Shown: piece by piece, positions 57,136 to 64,000 of the stretch
Numbering within the stretch: the stretch's first letter is position 1
How the letters are laid out: each line of letters begins with the position of its first letter
From: Cryptomeria japonica
Taxonomy: Eukaryota > Streptophyta > Pinopsida > Cupressales > Cupressaceae
NCBI RefSeq assembly: GCF_030272615.1
Contig: NC_081412.1
Span: forward strand, 39,670,791 to 39,734,790
Direction: 5' to 3'
Length of the DNA stretch: 64,000 nucleotides
The notes under the pieces: generated by a model
Databases searched by the model: none
What the model saw: the letters and a program-made list of their open reading frames with translations, nothing else
What the model was told of the DNA's origin: nothing
Translations under genes and position numbers: made by a program

Positions 57136-60100
57136 TCAAGTCCCTTGAGTTGGGATGTCTGCAAATCTAGTTCCTGTCTTCTCAATGGCCGCAAAAGTCA
57201 CCCATGTAGCATCCTCTAAAGGTTGAATTTTCCATTTGACTAGGTACTGCAAGTAAGTCTTCCTCCTTGTCTTCTTGCGAATCCTTTGATCCAAAATGCA
57301 CTCAATCTCAGGTTTGAGAGGGGGAGGAAGTCCTTCCAAAATAGCTAGACTAGATGAATCAAACGGATTTGCAACACAAACACCATCCACAAAACATTTG
57401 TATGCATATATATTAGAAACATTGAATATAGGAGATAGACTGACATTAGGGGGTAGATCTATCTTGTATGCATTTTTCCCACACCTTTTTAGAACCTTGA
57501 AAGGACCTATCTTTTTCATGAGAAGCTTGGTGTACTTATCCTTAGGGAGTCTTTCTTTTTTGAGATGAATCATCACCATATCTCCCACCTTGAACTAAAC
57601 ATCTCTCCGTGTTACATTTGGTGCAAGTGCTTGTACGTTTTAGAGGTTTGAACCAATCTATCACTGACTTGTTGATGTATGTCCCTCATTACTTCAAAAA
57701 AATCATCTGCTTGAGCACTCCTCCTTTCAATATTTTGCACTCATTGGAGTTCAAGAACACCCCTAGGATGGGTACCATACACAATCTAAAAAGGACTCAG
57801 TCCTGTACTTTTGTTCACAGAGTCATTATAAGAGAACTTTGCCTATGGAAGAATAGTATCCCAAGTGGCCCCATGGTCCTTAGTCAAACATCTTAACAAA
57901 TTACAAAGGGATATATTAATCACCTCTATTTGTCCATCAGATTCAGGGGGATAAGCATAAGAGAAAGACAAGTTTGTCCCTAACCTACACCATAAAGTCC
58001 TCCAAAAATATCGTACAAATTTAGGATCCCGGTCTGATATAATGCTCAAGGGTAACCCATTAAGTCTAACAACCTCCTTGAAGAACAAACCTGCAATATT
58101 AGAAGCATAATGTGTAACTTTGCATGGAAAAAAGTGTGCCATTTTTGAAGACCTGTCCACAACAACATATATACTATCATACCCTGATTTAGTCCTAGGA
58201 AGACCTAAGACAAATTCCATGCTAACTGAATCCCACGGTTTAGTAGGGATTGGCAATGGAGTATATAGACCTGCATTGGAACATGTTCCCTTTTCCCTTT
58301 GACATAGCCCACACCCTGTCACATACTTTCTTAAATCTGACTGCATCCTAGGCCAAAAGTAGAATATCCTAACCAATTCAAGTGTCTTATCAAGTCCAAA
58401 GTGCCCTAAAAAACTCCCACAATGTTTTTCCTTTACAATATTTTCCCTCATGGATCAATTAGGAATACAAAGTTGACTTCCCTTGAAAATTAAGCCTTCT
58501 TGAAATATATAATCAGAAAAATTAGTATGATACCTGTCATTCATGTCCTTAGAAACCTCATAGGCCTCCTTGGAATCTTCATCCCCTTGATACATGTCTT
58601 TCAAGGCATTGATTCCCATGCTTTCCAATTGAATCTCCTGGATTGCTAAGTTCCTCCTACTAAGTGCATCATCAACCTTATTAGCGACTCCTTTTTTGTG
58701 TAGGATATTGAAAGTGTAAGCTTGAAGATATTCCATCCACTTCATAACCGTGGTTTAGTTTCTCCTGCCTATTCAAAAACTTAGATCATGGTTGTCAGTA
58801 TATACAATAAACTCCTTAGGTAAGAGATAATGTCTCCACTTCCTAAGAGATTTCACCATAGCATACATCTCTAGGTCATATGTACAATAGTTTTGCTTTG
58901 CCTCATTCAATATCTCATTGAAAAATGCCATAGGCCTACCCTCCTGACTCAAGACTCTTCCTATGGCCTTCTTTGATGCATCACAATCAATAGTGAAAAC
59001 CTTGTGAAACTCAAGGAGTACTGGAATAGGTTGTTCTGCAATCTTAGTTTTTAAAATCTTAAAAGACCTATCAACCTCCTTATTCCAAACAAATTGACAT
59101 TTCCTTCCACCCAATTATGGTTTCTATCATTGGTGCACTAACCCCCCTCAAATTCTTAATAAATTTTCTATAGAAACTTGCTAACCCATGGAAACCTTTT
59201 ACCTCACTTGCTAACTAAGGTGTTGGCCAATTTAGGATTGCCTCTACCTTAGATGGATCCATTTTTAAATTGCCTTGAAAAATCACAAAACCAAGGAACA
59301 CTAGTTCTTCCTGCAAGAAGACACATTTATCCAAATTGATCTTCAACCACTCCTCATGTAACCTTTTCAACACCAAATCCAAGTGCATTAGATCTTCATT
59401 CCCATCTTTACTAAAAATCAATATATCATCTAAATACACTACTACAAAATTATTGATGAAGGGCTTAAGAACCTCATTCATGAGCCTCATGAATGTGCTA
59501 CGGGCATTGGAAAGCCCAAATGGCATTACCATCCACTCAAATAGGCCTTCAATGGTTTTAAAAGTTGTCTTCCATTGGTCTCCATCTTTGATCCTTATTT
59601 GGTGGTAACCACTTCAAATCCATTTTGGAATAGCACTTGGCCCCTCCTAGACAATCCATCAACTCCTCCATTCTTGGCATTGGGAATCTATATCTGATTG
59701 TTATCTTATTGATGGCCCTAGAGTCAACACACAACCTCCATCTTCCTTCTTTCTTAGGAGCTAGTACTGCTGGGACTGCATAGGGACTTATGCTCTTCCT
59801 AATGAATCCTTTCTTTAGCAATTCTTGGATCTGCCTTGCAACTTCAGCATTTTGTTTAGGGGTAAGATTGTATGCTTCCTTCTTGGGTAATGTAGCACCT
59901 GGTATAAGGTCAATACAATGACTAATTTTCCTTTGAGGAAGTAAGGTATCTATGGCACTGTCTGCAACTATCCCCTTATACTTGTCTAGCAGATCTTGAA
60001 CCTCTTTAGGACCTACTTTCTTTTCTATCTCTGAGCTCTTAGGTTGCTTCTTAGGTTCAGTCTTAGGCTCGAAAACTATTGCAAAGCAAGGGGTATCCTT

Positions 60101-60730
60101 CTCCTTCAAACCCTTTATGAACTCTGTATCATCTACTAGCATGACACTAGTCACAATGTGCTTATCCTTACTGTCATCCAAAAGAGGGGTCATAGTGAAG
60201 TTCACCCCATTCTTGCTAATGGTGTAAATATTCTTCCTTCCTTCATGCCTAGCATCTACATCATATTGCCAAGGCCTTCCTAGTAGCAAATGACAAGCAT
60301 CCATTTATAGTACATCACACAACACCCTATCTTTGTATTCACCTATTGAAAATTCAATCCAAACTTGCTCACTAATCAAGGCTTGTTGACCTTCGTTCAA
60401 CCAAGACACTTTATAGGGGTGGGGATGAGGTATTCTTTGCAAGTTAAGTTTGGTAACCATTTCAATAGAAGCTATATTATTCTGTGGACCTTGAATCTAC
60501 AATGAATTTACATACCTTACCTTGTACCTTGCAAGAGGTTCTGAAAAGAGACTTCCTCTGAGGTGGTTCCTTGATGGTTGGTACTTTCAAAAGGGTCTCG
60601 TTGATCATCAAGAGTTCTCCTTGATCCGGATCTATAGACTTTGAAGTTGATGTATGGTAAGACGTCATACTATGACTATCTTCTTCTTGTATCAGATGTT
60701 CTCTTCTATCACCTCCTTGGCTACCATTGC
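57136..60730 (-). pseudogene. pol: Element H pol: protease, RT, RNase H, integrase, chromodomain
   Basis: Protease near 60,480 has FIVDSR where D-S-G is expected, followed by a 1-base insertion. RT has RWRLCVDSRAINK, MDLK with a frameshift near 59,612, FGLSNA, and the catalytic [11 protein letters not shown] near 59,440. RNase H shows FTIDCDASKKAIGRVLS and TYDLEMYA. Integrase has the zinc region (GHFGLDKT, CGLCQREKG), SMEFVLGLP where the first catalytic Asp is Glu, SIISDRDPKF with the second Asp, and ESDGQIEVIN with the Glu. The last ORF (57,136-57,588) ends with a chromodomain (YLQYLVKWK, then DATW), which in this clade guides integration to heterochromatin. At least five frame changes occur, and stops near 57,843, 58,452 and 60,302 break it. 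Confidence 0.92.
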
Positions 60731-61756
60731 TTAGCTTCTCGGTACATCTAAATGACTGATGCCCAACTTGGCTACATGAAAAACACCTGGCGGTGAAGAC
60801 ACTAGGTCCTCTTCTAGCAAACCTTCCTCTACCATTTCCCCTTCTTCCTCTGAAGTTACCTCTGTTCCCGATTCTCCTTCATGTTCCTGATTTCTAGACT
60901 CTCTGTGGGGTTTAGTAGATGATCCTCTGCCATTGAATCTACCCTTGCCTCTGAAACTTGCACCTCTTCCTCTATTATTATGTTCTCCTCTCCTTTTTTG
61001 CTTCTCCTCAATCCTAAGTGCCATCTGAAAACACTTGTGCACTGATTCAAGATTAAACAAATTCAGTTCATCTTGAATACTGAACTTAAGACCATTCATG
61101 TACCTTGATAGCTTTTGTGTCTCACTCTCTGGCATCTTTGCTTTTAGGGTCATCCTATGGAACTCCTCAGTGTAGGTACTGACATCCAAATCTCTTTGCC
61201 TTAGATTTTGTAATTTCTTATGTAAGATTATCTCATATTCCTTAGGTACAAACTACCTTTTGATCTCTATCTCCATCTTCTTCCATGAAGTTTTAGGTAT
61301 ATTTCCTTCTTCATCTCTTTCATTTTGTAGAAAGTTCCACCAACTAAGAGCTGGACCCTTCATTTTGGATTTAGCTACCTTCACCCTTTGGTTTTTAGGC
61401 ACCTCTTCACATTCAAAATATTTGACCATTGCTTCTATCCAATCCATACACTCTTCTGGATTCATCTTTCCAAAGAATGTAGGTAGTTCTTCTCTATTCT
61501 CTCTTCTTCCTGCCCTATTAAGGGCTTCAACAAATTGCCTTTGGTCTATTGACATCATTAGTCTTTCTTCTTCCTCCTCTCCTTCTCCATCAGATGCTGA
61601 TGCAACTTATTTTCCTTCTTGGTCTTTCTTCAACTTTTCTATCTCTTCCTCCATCTTCTTATTTTTGGCCGCTTGCTCCCTCACTATCTTGGCCAACTCC
61701 ATGCTTGTCATAGGTCTAGTGGGGATCTCCTCACTATTCTTTGTTGTATCTTCCAT
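60731..61756 (-). pseudogene. gag: Element H gag
   Basis: Starts at ATG 61,756 (MEDTTKNSEE) with a Glu/Lys coiled coil. After an ochre near 61,605 comes the retrotrans_gag block (TFFGKMNPEECMDWIEAM, KMKGPALSWWNFLQ). An amber follows near 61,250, then the second half (TYTEEFHRMTLKAKMPE, LKFSIQDELNLF). An Arg/Gly-rich stretch leads to the knuckle CFSCSQVGHQSFRC near 60,780; this lies in another frame, so a frameshift occurred near 60,885. The frame upstream of ATG 61,756 stays open into the LTR but is not needed. Gag would form the particle and bind RNA. Confidence 0.9.
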
Positions 61757-61781
61757 TTCTTTATCTTTCCCAAAGTTCTTC

Positions 61782-61799
61782 TGATGCTCTAATTCCACC
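61782..61799 (-). other. Element H primer binding site (degenerate)
   Basis: Minus strand reads GGTGGAATTAGAGCATCAG after the LTR end CTCTGCATCA. It matches TGGTATCAGAGCATCAG except for two or three bases. Confidence 0.7.
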
Positions 61800-63233
61800 T
61801 GATGCAGAGCTTGCAGCAGTAGGGTGACAAACCCACACACACACCTTTGGTCTTTTAATCCCTAGGGCCTCTTTTAAGGCCTCAACCACACTCCAAATGT
61901 GAAATTGGACTATTAACTATAACAAGGGATGGTACAACACTTCCACACCCTTCCTAAGACCTATCAAGACTTCCCTCAACAATACCGTGGTGTACAAGGT
62001 AAGTATTGGTCTTTTAGGCTTAAACAAACCTACCGACTAGTAGACCTAATTTACTCATTTTTTGAATTCCTCTCTAAATTATGTCTAACAACACCCCAAA
62101 TAAATTTTGGTTTCAAATACCCATTTTGGTCTACTATTAGATTCCAAAGAATTAATTCCCATCCTATTCCAACACTCTTAAACACCTACTTGGGTCACAG
62201 GCCTAATCGATCAAGTTAGGTCTGTTTTACAAAGGAGGTGTATGAGAATGGGGTCACATGAAGGTTCCAACACTTCAGAAGGATTCTCTTATGTCCAAAT
62301 GTTCCAAATCCACCAACTAAATCGACTCCTCATCATTATTCATTGTGTTCTCAATGAATTTCAATCTATTCTAATCTAAACCCTCAAACAGTTTAGACTA
62401 CGACTTCATGGTAAAATTACCAAACCAACTCCTCTGACCTCACCCCTTGGGAATCTCAAAATACATACCACTAAATTGCATTCTACCAATGGGTAGATTG
62501 CAAGTTAGGGCCCCATTTGCATTGCAACCCTAAAAAATGGAGGGTTTCAGACCTGTAGAGGGTAAATTTCTTATAACTCCCTTTAAACTTCACTTCAAGA
62601 GGTCACACCAAGTGCATTTGAAATTTGATTCAGGGCTCTTTTAAACCAAATCAAAAGTTCATCAAGAGATCTCACACCCTATACGGACAGTACGGAAAAT
62701 GTCAATGTTATAGCGAAATCAGAGTTGTTTCTATTCAAATTCTCCACCAAACTTTTCAAAACTAACAACCAACATTCCCCATGGTTTTCCAAGCATATAT
62801 AAACCTTTCCCAACATCCACAACCAACTTTTTAATAGTTATGAACATTGGAAAAGTAGTTGGCAATCTACCGGCAACTTTGAAAAGTTGCTTGACAACAA
62901 AGTTGCAACATTTTAGCAACTTGGAACAACATTAGTTACTAGACACTTAGACCTTATTACAACATATCCAAGGTCATTATTAGACTCCAAACACCTAAGA
63001 CAACATCCTAGACATACCAACACTGAAAATCCAAATTCCAAGCCTACATGGCCTAATAGACCTCTAGGCTTATATGTTCACCTAAGAGGTTATTGACCAT
63101 ACAAATAGGCACTCTACTACATCAAGGGTGATCGCTGATCCAACCCATTATTACATCACAAATGAACATGTAAACACCACCATGGCTTCGAACCTTGCTT
63201 GAAATAGAGGTGTAGTAGAGGTGCTCTGCACCA
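61800..63233 (-). repeat. Element H 5' LTR
   Basis: 1,434 bp. TATA-like TATATAAA lies near 62,796-62,803 (minus-strand promoter). Its two ends, TGATGCAGAGC and GCTCTGCACCA, form an 11-bp near-perfect terminal inverted repeat. The partner LTR has lost this at its right end. Confidence 0.9.
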
Positions 63234-63238
63234 AGAAA

Positions 63239-63260
63239 CAAGGAGTGCATGTGTATGATT

Positions 63261-63306
<46 letters not shown>

Positions 63307-64000
63307 CAATGGAAATGATAGATGGGGAAGGGAGGAGATACATGGAGAGGTAAGGATATATAAATAGGGGAGAGAGATAGAGATGTAGATAATAATCAAA
63401 TGACATTCTACCCTAAGCACAACTCCCAAGGACACAAGCTATCCTTAAATTGTTGGCATGATATTGCTCTAAACTTTTAATTTAGGTTTTAAGTTGAAAT
63501 TTATTTTATTATATATATAAAAGTTATAACTTAAATATATCTATTCTACAATAAATTAAAATTTAATAGACAAAAAATTAGAAATTAAATTAATTCTAAT
63601 ATCTTTTAATTATTATTCATAATTCCATATGAAGACACAAATAATTAAAATTATTTCTTAATTGGAAAAGAAGATAAGTGGAATAAATTAAAAAACCAAA
63701 TTGAATATCCTAATAAAAGAAGATAATATTAAAAGCTATTCATGGTAATAAAATATTTTTAATTTAAATATAATTATTTTCCAATAATTAAAATATTAAC
63801 AAGAAAAATAATTATAAATTAAATTCATATTAATAATATTTTTTAAATTATTATTAGTAATTTCATAAAAAAACATAAATAATTAAAATAAATTTAAAAT
63901 TTTAAAAAGCTAATCCTTAAAAGAAAGAGAAACCTAATTCTTTCTTTTTTTGTTTTTGAAACTTCAAAGAATAGAATATCCTGATAAAAGAAGAAAATAG
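63239..64000. other. (GA)n microsatellite and AT-rich sequence to the window end
   Basis: An uninterrupted (GA)n run of about 40 bp lies at 63,263-63,303, then purine-rich DNA to about 63,390. This continues the GA-rich island around H. From about 63,470 the DNA is very AT-rich, with no ORF or repeat I can name. Confidence 0.8.

Larger units (their letters stand above)
55663..63233 (-). mobile_element. Element H: Ty3/gypsy chromovirus, TSD AGAAA
   Basis: Minus-strand element flanked by AGAAA at 55,658-55,662 and 63,234-63,238. The 5' LTR is 61,800-63,233, then gag, protease, RT, RNase H, integrase and a C-terminal chromodomain down to 57,136, a PPT, and the 3' LTR 55,663-57,113. RT before integrase shows the gypsy order. 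Several frameshifts, at least eight stops and two altered catalytic sites make it non-functional. Confidence 0.93.

Overview
This window is plant nuclear DNA made almost entirely of nested LTR retrotransposons. I found no convincing host gene, tRNA, rRNA or CRISPR array. Several elements start priming at a site complementary to initiator-methionine tRNA. They have 5-bp target-site duplications, LTRs of 0.5-2.5 kb, and gag/pol frames of the plant Ty1/copia and chromodomain Ty3/gypsy types. Deep nesting, old decayed copies and the absence of genes over 64 kb suggest a large, repeat-rich genome, most likely a conifer or other gymnosperm. The organism is an inference, not something I can prove here.

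Left half (1-31,037): one minus-strand element, C, has been split by later insertions. Its gag holds a solo LTR (13,791-14,914). Its second ORF holds element A (1-11,805), a relative of C, and A's 5' LTR holds element B (6,435-11,573). C's 5' LTR holds a solo LTR, D (16,178-17,574), and a plus-strand gag-only element, F (17,704-30,822). F holds a solo B-type LTR (18,729-19,189) and a truncated copia copy, G (22,956-27,315). Matching 5-bp duplications were read for B, the gag solo LTR, D, F, the B-type solo LTR and G, so the order of events can be reconstructed.

A and C are the most unusual elements. They have a coiled-coil/CCHC-knuckle gag and a large unrecognised second ORF (about 1,150 codons in A) where pol would normally be. 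I see no protease, integrase or reverse transcriptase in A or in the visible part of C. B is odd for another reason: its gag-protease core lies between two ~1-kb inverted arms, each carrying a 3' internal end plus an LTR.

Middle (31,038-48,836): the end of a plus-strand LTR (J), a decayed minus-strand copia pol (K, about 31,830-34,390), about 6 kb of AT-rich DNA without recognisable genes, then a structurally complete minus-strand copia, E (40,690-48,177, TSD CCGCA). E has one gag-pol frame broken by eight amber codons, one opal codon and a late frameshift. D, E and G belong to one LTR family.

Right part (48,837-64,000): a non-coding element with ~2.4-2.5-kb LTRs (L, 48,837-54,974) and a chromodomain gypsy element (H, 55,663-63,233, TSD AGAAA), both in or beside a GA-rich island. 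The L LTR pair differs strongly in (TA)n length. The window ends in AT-rich DNA. All autonomous-type coding regions seen are broken, so any mobility today would depend on proteins supplied from elsewhere.
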